Part shown: positions 1-5,953 of the stretch, piece by piece
Layout of the letters: every line of letters begins with the position of its first letter
Position numbering within the stretch: the first letter of the stretch is position 1
NCBI GenBank assembly: GCA_900553205.1
Contig: USCK01000045.1
Coordinates: 1 to 12,596 of the forward strand
DNA from: an uncultured bacterium
GTDB lineage: Bacteria > Cyanobacteriota > Vampirovibrionia > Gastranaerophilales > Gastranaerophilaceae
Length of the DNA stretch: 12,596 nt
Reading direction: 5' to 3'
Translations under genes and position numbers: made by a program
The notes under the pieces: generated by a model
The model's input: only the letters and a program-made list of their open reading frames with translations
Told to the model about the DNA's origin: nothing
Database searches by the model: none

Positions 1-1
1 A

Positions 2-388
2 AGATTACCAAACTCTGTTTTTAAACCTTATGCAACAGTAGGCACAAATTTATTGTTTTTTAAAAAAGGAGAACCTACAAATTTTATATGGTTTTATGAA
101 CACAAACTCCCTGATGGATTAAAAAGTTACTCAAAAACAAATCCTATTAAAAATGAAGAATTTAATTCAATAAGAAGTTGGTGGAAAAACAAAATTGAGA
201 ATGATCTTGCTTGGCGAGTATCGATAGAAGATGTTATAAATAATAATTATAGTCTTGATTTTAAAAATCCAAATAAATCAGAAACTAAAATTATGAAAAC
301 TCCCCAAGAATTAATAGCAAGAATAAGAGATAATAATCAACAGATTAATGCTATTCTTTCACGTCTTGAAGAACAATTAAAAGGATAA
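2..388 (+). CDS. hsdM: Type I restriction-modification DNA methyltransferase subunit HsdM, C-terminal part (5' end outside window)
   Basis: The frame is open from base 2, so this is the last ~128 residues of a longer protein; the ATG/TTG starts inside it are not real starts. Early on it reads NSVFKPYATVGTNLLFF, then KGEPTNFIWFYEH, LPDGLKSYSKTNPI, WWKNKIEN, AWRVSIEDV and NYSLDFKNPN. This is the usual C-terminal run of HsdM adenine N6-methyltransferases (tail of the N6_Mtase domain, then the small helical tail that contacts HsdS). The tail IRDNNQQINAILSRLEEQL is a predicted helix. In the family HsdM transfers a methyl group from SAM to adenine in a bipartite target, in an M2S complex. The catalytic NPPF motif lies outside the window. 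The stop is one base before the hsdS ATG, so the two genes are co-transcribed and probably translationally coupled. Confidence 0.9.
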   Translation, partial: RLPNSVFKPYATVGTNLLFFKKGEPTNFIWFYEHKLPDGLKSYSKTNPIKNEEFNSIRSWWKNKIENDLAWRVSIEDVINNNYSLDFKNPNKSETKIMKTPQELIARIRDNNQQINAILSRLEEQLKG

Positions 389-389
389 T

Positions 390-2261
390 ATGCAACAATA
401 TAAACTTGGCGAAATTTGTACTATTATAAAAGGGACTACTGGCATAAAAAAAGCTATACCAGGAGAATATCCATTAGTTGTTACTGCAGAAAACAGATTA
501 TCTAGTAACGAGTTTCAATTTGATGCTAAAGCAGTATGTATACCTTTGGTATCTTCGACAGGACATGGACATGCAAGTTTAAAGCGTTTGCATTATCAAG
601 AGGGGAAATTCGCTCTTGGAAATATATTAGCCGCTGTAATTCCTAATGACGAAAATCTCTTAAATGCAGAATATTTGTATTATTATTTAACTTTTTACAA
701 AGATAGCAAAATTGTTCCTTTAATGAAAGGTGCTGCTAATGTATCACTAACAATTAATTCTATAAAAACAATTACAATAGAGATTCCAAAAATTGAGCAA
801 CAAGTCAAAGTGGTAAATACTATTAAAAAATCACAAATTGAGTTAAAAAAAATAAACCAAAAATATCAAGAACAGAATAATTATATTACAGATTTAAGAA
901 CATCCATTTTGCAATACGCAGTGCAAGGAAAACTTGTCGAGCAAAATCCTCAAGATGAACCTGCATCAGAGCTTTTAAAACGTATAAAAGCAGAAAAAGA
1001 ACAACTAATAAAAGAAGGCAAAATCAAAAAAGAAAAAACACTTCCACCAATCACCCAAGACGAAATCCCATACGATCTTCCACAAGGTTGGAAATGGGTA
1101 AGACTAGGAGAGTTAGGTATCACAACGACAGGCACAACACCTTCAACAAACAAACCAGAATTTTTTGGAGGAAAATATTCTTTTGTAAAGCCCGCAGATA
1201 TAACAAATTCTGGCGAAATTATATACAATAAACAAACATTATCAGATTTAGGAATAAAAAATGGCAGATTTATTCCAAAAAATTCGATTTTAATGGTGTG
1301 CATAGGCGGTTCTATTGGTAAAGTTGGCTTTACAAAAAAAGATTGCTCATGTAATCAACAAATTAATGCTATTACACCATACATTGAAGAATTAGCAGAT
1401 TACATATTTATTGCTTTAATTTCTCCATTTTTTTACAATAAGGTATTATCAGTTGCACCAAAGACTACTTTGCCCATTATAAGCAAAGGTAAATGGGAAT
1501 CTTTGATACTTCCCCTTCCTCCACTAGCTGAGCAAAAGCGAATTGTCGCCAAGGTTGATAAATTAATGCAATTATGCGAAGAATTAGAAATTGAAAACAA
1601 TATAGCACTCGAATCATCTTCTGAGTTATTTCAATCTATAATGCAAAACTATTTTACTCAAAAAGAAAGTTCAAATAAAATTATTGACTTAAATTTTAAA
1701 AGAGCTGTCTTGAGTGCAAAGATTATTAATGAATTGTATGAAGAAAAGTATTTTGGAGCTGTAAAATTAGAAAAAATTCTATATCTTTGTGAAACTCATC
1801 TAGGTATCACTCTAAATGGGAAATATAAAAAAGAAGCAGCCGGACCATATGATGCAAAATCAAGATATGAGGTTGAAGATATTTTAAAAATAAAAAAATG
1901 GTTTGATGTTCAGAAAGTAACGAACGGTTCTGTTGAAATTACCAAATATCTTCCTTTAGAAAATTGTCATGAAATCAAAACATTGTACAATGATGTGTTT
2001 GCAGGAAGTCTATCAAAAATAGATAAATTAATGGATCTTTTTAAGGGGAAAAATTCAGATTTTTGTGAGTCTATAGCAACGTTATATGCTGTTTGGAAAA
2101 ATCGTTTGAATAACAATTTAACTTGTTCAAATTCTGAACTGATAGCTGATTTCAAAATGTGGTGTAAAAGTAAAGAAAGATTTTACGATAGTGATTTGTT
2201 GGATAGAATACTCTTTATGAGAAGAAAAGGGTTAACTCCAGATTTAAATATTAAAAAATAG
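390..2261 (+). CDS. hsdS: Type I restriction-modification specificity subunit HsdS with an extra C-terminal domain
   Basis: HsdS is the DNA-reading subunit that positions HsdM (and HsdR) on a bipartite site. Visible order: target recognition domain 1 (about residues 1-135), central helical spacer with LRTSILQYAVQGKLVEQN (169-186) and a charged helix (190-216), target recognition domain 2 starting DLPQGWKWVRLGEL (229-242) and running to about 372, then the second conserved helix PLPPLAEQKRIVAKVDKL (375-392). A typical HsdS ends soon after this, at about 400-450 residues. This one continues to 623 with a separate domain (about 430-623: KRAVLSAKIINEL, VKLEKILYLCE, EAAGPYD, IATLYAVWKNRL, MRRKGLTP). 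Some HsdS proteins carry this kind of tail, and the KLEKILYL segment recalls the SocA/Panacea family. The start ATG lies one base after the hsdM stop and the upstream GAAGAACAATTAAAAGG supplies an AAGG ribosome site. hsdR is not visible. Confidence 0.93.
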   Translation: MQQYKLGEICTIIKGTTGIKKAIPGEYPLVVTAENRLSSNEFQFDAKAVCIPLVSSTGHGHASLKRLHYQEGKFALGNILAAVIPNDENLLNAEYLYYYLTFYKDSKIVPLMKGAANVSLTINSIKTITIEIPKIEQQVKVVNTIKKSQIELKKINQKYQEQNNYITDLRTSILQYAVQGKLVEQNPQDEPASELLKRIKAEKEQLIKEGKIKKEKTLPPITQDEIPYDLPQGWKWVRLGELGITTTGTTPSTNKPEFFGGKYSFVKPADITNSGEIIYNKQTLSDLGIKNGRFIPKNSILMVCIGGSIGKVGFTKKDCSCNQQINAITPYIEELADYIFIALISPFFYNKVLSVAPKTTLPIISKGKWESLILPLPPLAEQKRIVAKVDKLMQLCEELEIENNIALESSSELFQSIMQNYFTQKESSNKIIDLNFKRAVLSAKIINELYEEKYFGAVKLEKILYLCETHLGITLNGKYKKEAAGPYDAKSRYEVEDILKIKKWFDVQKVTNGSVEITKYLPLENCHEIKTLYNDVFAGSLSKIDKLMDLFKGKNSDFCESIATLYAVWKNRLNNNLTCSNSELIADFKMWCKSKERFYDSDLLDRILFMRRKGLTPDLNIKK

Positions 2262-2301
2262 TTAAATTCTTTATAAATTCACTAAGTTTGTAGTATTATT
2301 A

Positions 2302-2454
2302 TCATGCCATTTGTTGGTTAGTATTACTAATTAGACAAGTGGGGAATATATAAACTTTGTAAAGAGTAACGCAAAGCGTTATCTTTACAAGAAGGCTAGG
2401 GATAGCCTGGTGATACATTAACAGGTTCTGTATAAGGATTTGTATTATCATCAT
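2302..2454 (-). CDS. Candidate small hydrophobic protein (50 aa) antisense to the region before the RT gene
   Basis: On the - strand an ATG at 2454 (a second follows at once) is preceded, nine bases away, by a perfect AGGAGG (2464-2469) and further up by the extended -10 TGTTATAAT (2488-2496). The ORF runs 50 codons to TGA at 2302-2304. It starts MMIIQILIQNLLMYHQAIPS and continues with a hydrophobic stretch (LLVKITLCVTLYKVYIFP), so it could be a small membrane peptide. The frame is stop-free for 76 codons in total (2305-2532), long for such AT-rich DNA. Against it: the coding region contains two near-perfect hairpins, which is odd for a normal gene, and I recognise no homologue. It may be a real small gene divergent from the RT, part of a type I toxin/antisense pair, a reading frame on RT-made cDNA, or chance. 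Confidence 0.35.
   Translation of the reverse strand: MMIIQILIQNLLMYHQAIPSLLVKITLCVTLYKVYIFPTCLISNTNQQMA
2357..2390 (+). repeat. Inverted repeat / 14-bp hairpin with AAA loop
   Basis: TTGTAAAG-A-G-TAACGC pairs with GCGTTA-T-CTTTACAA around an AAA loop (2373-2375); the only fault is a bulged G at 2366. No T-run follows, so it is not an ordinary rho-independent terminator for hsdS. Confidence 0.8.
2393..2408 (+). repeat. 6-bp hairpin closed by a GGGA (GNRA-type) tetraloop
   Basis: AGGCTA (2393-2398) pairs with TAGCCT (2403-2408) around GGGA. It starts two bases after the preceding 14-bp hairpin, so the two could stack. GNRA loops are typical of folded functional RNAs, which supports reading the + strand as the RNA strand. 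Confidence 0.7.
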
Positions 2455-2487
2455 AAGGATGTTCCTCCTAAGGTTATATATATTATT

Positions 2488-2496
2488 ATTATAACA
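2488..2496 (-). promoter_or_regulatory. Extended -10 element upstream of the antisense small ORF
   Basis: The - strand reads TGTTATAAT, a perfect TGn-TATAAT extended -10. No good -35 is visible, which extended -10 promoters can tolerate. Transcription would start near 2481 and give a ~27-base leader carrying AGGAGG and then ATG. The region is AT-rich, so chance matches are likely. Confidence 0.35.
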
Positions 2497-2595
2497 TAAG
2501 TGATAAATGCGTTTTTGGCAGGGATATGAGGTTTAAAAGAAGGTAAACCAAATTGAATAGTCAAAGAAATTAGCTCTTTTAGGGCTTAAGTTTGT

Positions 2596-2633
2596 GAAGA
2601 CACTCACATAGATGAACGAATCTGAGTGTCTTC
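2596..2633 (+). repeat. 11-bp hairpin just before the RT start codon
   Basis: GAAGACACTCA (2596-2606) pairs perfectly with TGAGTGTCTTC (2623-2633); an inner GAT/ATC pairing can extend it. The RT ribosome site and ATG (2654) follow within 21 bases. It could be the 3' stem of an RT-bound RNA, a translational operator for the RT, or both. Confidence 0.75.
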
Positions 2634-2653
2634 CGTGCTAAATAAGAGGATTT

Positions 2654-4342
2654 ATGAAAAAGAAACAAAAAGAATATGATAGGCTAAAAAATACAATTAA
2701 TAATCAAATATGTAGTAAAATTCCATCTTTTGTACAAAAAAGCTATGCTCACTTTGATAGACCTTTTACTCTTGTTCGTTATATAACAAAAGTGAGCTCT
2801 AAAACAAAATCAACTTATAAGATATCTCCTGATGCTCAAAAAAAAATTAAACAACATATAGAATCTTTAAGAGATTACTTAAGTTCTCCAGATAAAATTG
2901 CAACACACGCATTTTATCCTTTTATAGCTTTCGATATAAAAGAACGAAGAGCAAATATAATAAACAAGATCAAATATTATGAAAAAAAATCAAAAGAATT
3001 ATCTGGTCCCGAACTCGAAAGTTGTAATAAAATTTTAAAGAATTTAAAAGAAAATGGTATTATAAAAAAGCGTCCGATAAGGTATGCTGCTCATATTGAT
3101 GGGTATATTTATTCTTATTATGCAAAATTATTATATGAAAAATATGAACAAAAATTAAAAGAGCTCAATTTAGGTCCGGAAATACTTGCTTATCGTACAC
3201 TTCCTAAAATATACATAAAAGATAGTGAAATTAGCCCCAATAATTGCACGATGGCGAGGGAAATTTTTGAACATATAAAAAAACGTAAAAATAATTGTTA
3301 TGCATTAGCCTTTGATATTCATAGTTTTTATGATTACATAGACCACGCAAAATTATATCAAGAATGGACAAAAGTACTAAATACCGACAAGTTACCTGCT
3401 GACCACTTAAATATTTATAGATCATTGACAAAGTATTGTTTTATTGATTTGAAAGAAATTTGTTACTATATAAACAAAAACAAATGTACTTCAGATGCTT
3501 GTAGTAAATGTAATAAAAAAATATATAAACAAATACCTAAAATTCTTTTTTATAATGCTAAACAGTTTAGAACTTTTAAGAAATGGTATAAAGAGACATA
3601 TAAAAATACTGAACATAAAAAATTTCATAAAAATCCTGGATTAAATGATAAATTCCCATATGGAATTCCGCAAGGGACCTCTATGTCAGCACTTCTTTCT
3701 AATATTTACATGATACCGTTTGATGTAAATATGAAAAATTTGGCAGAAGAAGTTAATGGAATATATCGACGCTATTGTGATGATATAATGTTTATTTGTC
3801 CACACGATGAGACTATAAAAAAGTATGTTATTGAAAAAATTCAAGAATATATTTTAGAAAGAGGCAATTCTTTGTCAATACACCCTATTGAAGCGTGGGA
3901 TGATTACTCAAAAAGTCAATGTTATGATTTTACTAATATTAAAAAAATTATGGCTAATCCCCTTCAATATCTTGGATTTTATTTTAATGGTGAACAAGTA
4001 AGAATTAGAGAAGCTAGTCTTGCTCGTTACTTAAGAAAATCTAAAAGAGCAGTTTCGGCAATGAAATTAAATGCAAAAAAAAAGCTAGAGAATATGCATA
4101 AAAAAGGAATTGTTCTTCAAGATAAACATAAAAAATTATATCGACGACTATTATATGAAAGATATACATATTTAGGTAAACGTAATTTCATATCATATGT
4201 TTTGAGAACTTTTGACAAAGTTTTTGACACCGCTGTTCTTAAACACCAAATACATAATCACAAAAAAAGACTAGATAATTTGATAAAGCAGGCAGATTCT
4301 GAATTATTAGCAACAGACAATGAACTTGTAAGTAAAAAATAA
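2654..4342 (+). CDS. Reverse transcriptase of the unknown-group/Abi (DRT-like) type
   Basis: An RNA-directed DNA polymerase of 562 residues. RT motifs visible: LAYRTL region (178-183), motif A ALAFDIHSFYDYIDH (217-231, Asp221), motif B YGIPQGTSMSALLSNIYM (336-353), motif C YRRYCDDIMF (371-380, catalytic Asp376/Asp377), and QYLGFYF (438-444) with a basic helical C-terminal part (to 562). It has a long N-terminal region (~215 residues) and a Cys-rich insert between A and B (C270, C278, C283, C286) that may bind zinc. Retron NAxxH/VTG, maturase and endonuclease domains are absent, and no CRISPR or template/variable repeats are nearby. This points to the UG/Abi RTs, many of which are anti-phage DRT systems; the exact class is unresolved, though the YCDD form, single-protein layout and upstream structured DNA recall DRT2/DRT9. 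Start: ATG 2654 behind AAGAGGA. It sits beside a restriction system. Confidence 0.85.
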   Translation: MKKKQKEYDRLKNTINNQICSKIPSFVQKSYAHFDRPFTLVRYITKVSSKTKSTYKISPDAQKKIKQHIESLRDYLSSPDKIATHAFYPFIAFDIKERRANIINKIKYYEKKSKELSGPELESCNKILKNLKENGIIKKRPIRYAAHIDGYIYSYYAKLLYEKYEQKLKELNLGPEILAYRTLPKIYIKDSEISPNNCTMAREIFEHIKKRKNNCYALAFDIHSFYDYIDHAKLYQEWTKVLNTDKLPADHLNIYRSLTKYCFIDLKEICYYINKNKCTSDACSKCNKKIYKQIPKILFYNAKQFRTFKKWYKETYKNTEHKKFHKNPGLNDKFPYGIPQGTSMSALLSNIYMIPFDVNMKNLAEEVNGIYRRYCDDIMFICPHDETIKKYVIEKIQEYILERGNSLSIHPIEAWDDYSKSQCYDFTNIKKIMANPLQYLGFYFNGEQVRIREASLARYLRKSKRAVSAMKLNAKKKLENMHKKGIVLQDKHKKLYRRLLYERYTYLGKRNFISYVLRTFDKVFDTAVLKHQIHNHKKRLDNLIKQADSELLATDNELVSKK

Positions 4343-4434
4343 TTTAAATTGTATTAACAAATTTATGTGTTGTTATGTAAAATTTTCAGTGTGTTTTACG
4401 ACTTTCACGCTATTGTGTTGTGTTAGGAGGTCGT
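4343..4434. other. Gap between RT and the small-gene block; candidate left boundary of the transposable element
   Basis: No gene seen. It contains a weak stem GTAAAA (4377-4382)/TTTTAC (4394-4399) and repeated TGTGTT/TTGTGTT words (4366, 4390, 4414), similar to words near the far end (11774-11783, ATTGTGTTGT). Mu-type elements start with TG and carry repeated transposase sites, so an end may lie here, but I found no matching 5-bp target duplication on the other side. Confidence 0.3.
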
Positions 4435-4668
4435 ATGAGTAAAAATAAGAAATATCGGATTAAACAAAAAGATTTTAAGAAGTTAGAAAAATTAGCTGAG
4501 CGGATTTATAACACAGCTACTGTAATTGATTATTTTTGCAGGACGCAACAAGAGATTGAAGAGTTGTATAATCTCACTCCAGTCGTCGAAAATTTAAGGC
4601 GAGATACTGATACTGTAAACGCATATTTTATAAATTATCCGGAAGGTAATATTCAAACAAGATATTAA
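4435..4668 (+). CDS. Small hypothetical protein (77 aa)
   Basis: I do not recognise this protein. It begins MSKNKKYRIKQKDFKKLEKL and is basic at the N terminus. It then looks wholly helical, with two acidic/hydrophobic segments (AERIYNTATVIDYF, QQEIEELYNLTPVVENLRRD) and no membrane segment or metal motif. ATG 4435 is chosen over a GTG at 4420 because a perfect AGGAGG (4425-4430) sits four bases before it. It is the first of four small + strand genes between the RT and the convergent transposase block. It is separated from the RT by a 92-base gap and from the next gene by ~225 bases, so it may have its own transcript. Small genes of this sort are common in transposable phages and mobile elements, but nothing here proves a role. 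Confidence 0.65.
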   Translation: MSKNKKYRIKQKDFKKLEKLAERIYNTATVIDYFCRTQQEIEELYNLTPVVENLRRDTDTVNAYFINYPEGNIQTRY

Positions 4669-4893
4669 TACCGTTCAAAAAGTGTTCAAAAAGCTCTGTA
4701 TTGAATTTTATACTCATAAGAGATAGAAATTATGCTTTATTTAAAAAGTTTGCTTAAAAGGCCTGTTATCCGCTTTTTATATAATTGCTCATTACAAAAA
4801 TACTTTTTATGTCTAAATGATACGTTTTGTGTGTCTTTGCTTGATATTTTACTCATTAAGAGTGATGAATGTCATTGCTGGCAAGAGGTAGCA
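4669..4893. other. Leader region of the 4894-5526 small-gene operon
   Basis: The frame of the next gene is open back to an ATG at 4732. The encoded extension is Cys- and Leu-rich, unlike the protein that follows, and has only a poor ribosome site, so I treat the stretch as non-coding. It holds the GTTCAAAAAG repeat and a possible -10 (TATACT, 4709-4714). Nothing else is seen. Confidence 0.4.
4673..4693 (+). repeat. Tandem 10-bp direct repeat (11-bp period)
   Basis: GTTCAAAAAG occurs at 4673-4682 and again at 4684-4693. The one-helical-turn spacing, and its place just upstream of a TATACT (-10-like, 4709-4714), would suit a protein-binding operator. The second copy overlaps the spot where a -35 would lie. 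Confidence 0.4.
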
Positions 4894-5109
4894 ATGATTG
4901 AAACAGGTAAAAAATACAAGCTTAAAAAGATTAAAGGTTTTAAGAACTCCGATAATGAGTATTACAAAGTAATTGGCTTCTATAACTTCGACACTGTAAT
5001 TTGTGAAAACTCTTTTGGTGAAAGATTTGTATTTATGAAAGAGTTTTTAATAGACCCACAAAAGCCTGCTGATATCTATTCAGATTTGATACTCGAAAGG
5101 AAAGAATAA
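4894..5109 (+). CDS. Small hypothetical protein (71 aa)
   Basis: Not recognised. It starts MIETGKKYKLKKIKGFKNSD. Short alternating hydrophobic stretches (YYKVIGFYNFDTVICEN, ERFVFMKEFLI) suggest a small beta-barrel. ATG 4894 is chosen because AGAGGT lies a few bases upstream and the sequence before it does not look like coding DNA; the frame also has an in-frame ATG at 4732 (would give 125 aa). Its stop overlaps the next gene's start (TAATG), so the two are translationally coupled. With the next two genes it forms a tight operon of small proteins, as seen in the early regions of phages and mobile elements. Confidence 0.6.
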   Translation: MIETGKKYKLKKIKGFKNSDNEYYKVIGFYNFDTVICENSFGERFVFMKEFLIDPQKPADIYSDLILERKE

Positions 5110-5309
5110 TGACAGAAAAAGACTATGCACTTTATGGAACAAAGGTTTTAAACTTAAAAACACAAGAAATCGGCTTGCTGATTTGTATTTGGAAAAACAG
5201 GTTTGCCGATGCAGATATAGATTATGCGACTTGTGTTGATAAACAAGGCAAAAGATACAACATAGAGCTTGATAATATAAGAGGATTTGAAGATGATTTT
5301 GAAAAATAA
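5109..5309 (+). CDS. Small hypothetical protein (66 aa), SH3-like pattern
   Basis: Not recognised. Residues 9-58 (YGTKVLNLKTQEIGLL, then IDYATCVDKQGKRYNIEL) have the strand-turn-strand rhythm of small SH3-like barrels: a G-x-K-V-L strand, a G-L-L strand, a T-C-V-D strand and a final hydrophobic strand. This is pattern reading, not homology. The ATG overlaps the previous stop by one base (TAATG) with GAAAGGAA as ribosome site. Its 3' end overlaps the next gene by 17 bases. It has no membrane segment or signal peptide. Confidence 0.65.
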   Translation: MTEKDYALYGTKVLNLKTQEIGLLICIWKNRFADADIDYATCVDKQGKRYNIELDNIRGFEDDFEK

Positions 5310-5526
5310 GCTTACAAGAGAAACTTTAGAAATAACTTATCCTGAATTTAGAAAAAAGTTTGTAAAGGAACTACAAACAGCTTTTGAAAGTTATCGAAGA
5401 ACACAATTAAATAAATATTCTTATAACTTTAAAGATGATAACTCTATGGAATACAATTTCTACTTCCAATTACAATGGAACTTCAATCACTTTGGGAATT
5501 CTAATTGGTATATTGAAAAGCTATAG
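5293..5526 (+). CDS. Small hypothetical protein (77 aa)
   Basis: Not recognised. It begins MILKNKLTRETLEITYPEFR, a short beta hairpin of the kind many small phage proteins start with ('nKlTrEtlEI'). A charged helix follows (KKFVKELQTAFESYRRTQL) and then an aromatic tail (YNFYFQLQWNFNHFGNSNWY). ATG 5293 is preferred to the TTG at 5287 because AGAGGAT (5280-5286) is then correctly spaced. It overlaps the previous gene by 17 bases and ends only four bases from the stop of the convergent HTH gene. That leaves no room for an element end or a normal terminator between the two blocks. Confidence 0.6.
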   Translation: MILKNKLTRETLEITYPEFRKKFVKELQTAFESYRRTQLNKYSYNFKDDNSMEYNFYFQLQWNFNHFGNSNWYIEKL

Positions 5527-5530
5527 ATAA

Positions 5531-5944
5531 TTAATCACTATCCGTCAAATTCTCTACAATTTTATCGATAACGTCCTTATCTATATTTGTCCTTTTTTCT
5601 ATTGTTCCAATAAAACTTTCAATATTCATCGGTTCTTTTTCTTTTCTTACAACACTTTCAAGTAAGTTTGTAAATTTATATATTCTTGAAGGCTCTATGT
5701 TGTGATTATTCTGGAGATCAACATTAAAACTTTGAAGCATATATTTGGCTTGTATAAACGTATCTTCTTTGGAAAGACTAAAATGTTCGATAAATTCTTT
5801 TCTTTTACCAGACCAGTCTCCATCTTTTTTCCAACGTTTTATAGTTCTTTCGTGTACTCCTATTCTTCTTGCAATTTCAGCAACTGTAATAAATTTTTCA
5901 ACATACATATTTTCTGCAATCGCATAATATTTATCTTTTTTCAC
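5531..5944 (-). CDS. Small HTH protein, DUF1804 / small-terminase-like
   Basis: 137 residues. The N-terminal ~50 residues hold a clear helix-turn-helix: MYVEKFITVAEIARRIGVHE then RTIKRWKKDGDWSGKR. This 'iA..lgV..rTi.rWkk.gdW..kR' pattern is typical of DUF1804 and other Mu-like small-terminase-type proteins. The rest is helical with no known motif. It starts with GTG at 5944, nine bases after the stop of the upstream transposase, with AAGAGGA as ribosome site. The pair is therefore one operon. It may be a DNA-binding partner or regulator of that transposase, or a leftover of a Mu-like phage packaging gene. No large terminase or other phage structural gene is present to support packaging. Confidence 0.7.
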   Translation of the reverse strand: MKKDKYYAIAENMYVEKFITVAEIARRIGVHERTIKRWKKDGDWSGKRKEFIEHFSLSKEDTFIQAKYMLQSFNVDLQNNHNIEPSRIYKFTNLLESVVRKEKEPMNIESFIGTIEKRTNIDKDVIDKIVENLTDSD

Positions 5945-5953
5945 TTTTTCCTC

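Larger units (their letters stand above)
2341..2640 (+). ncRNA. Candidate structured RNA upstream of the reverse transcriptase
   Basis: The 392-base gap between hsdS and the RT gene has no + strand gene, but it is rich in RNA-like structure. It holds a 14-bp hairpin with one bulge (2357-2390), a 6-bp hairpin with a GNRA-type GGGA loop right after it (2393-2408), and an 11-bp hairpin (2596-2633) ending 20 bases before the RT start codon. Between them lies ~185 bases of unpaired-looking AT-rich sequence with a repeated ATAAGGAT (2432-2439, 2453-2460), an anti-SD-like CCTCCT (2464-2469) and a T5 run (2512-2516). In DRT2 and DRT9 anti-phage systems a structured ncRNA in exactly this place is bound and copied by the RT; that this RNA does the same is inference. 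The 5' and 3' ends given are guesses and I see no strong + strand promoter. Confidence 0.4.

Noticed and set aside
2357..2390. Rho-independent terminator of hsdS
   Set aside because: Strong stem, but followed by GAAGGCTAGG rather than a T-run, and nearly 100 bases past the stop.
2420..2560. Stop-free + strand frame in the candidate template region (neo in the ncRNA sense)
   Set aside because: All three + frames are interrupted; the longest open runs between 2411 and 2543 are about 25 codons.
2283..2595. Direct repeat TAAGTTTGT (2283-2291, 2587-2595) flanking the RNA region
   Set aside because: Nine AT-rich bases within 300 are expected by chance.
2262..4342. Retron (msr-msd plus RT)
   Set aside because: The RT is far longer than retron RTs and lacks the NAxxH and VTG motifs; no flanking a1/a2 repeats were seen.
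2262..4342. Diversity-generating retroelement or group II intron
   Set aside because: No template/variable repeat pair, no maturase or endonuclease domain, no intron domain V-like hairpin seen.
4732..4893. N-terminal extension of the 71-aa protein (ATG 4732)
   Set aside because: Poor ribosome site, and Leu/Cys-rich translation unlike the rest; the internal ATG 4894 has a better site.
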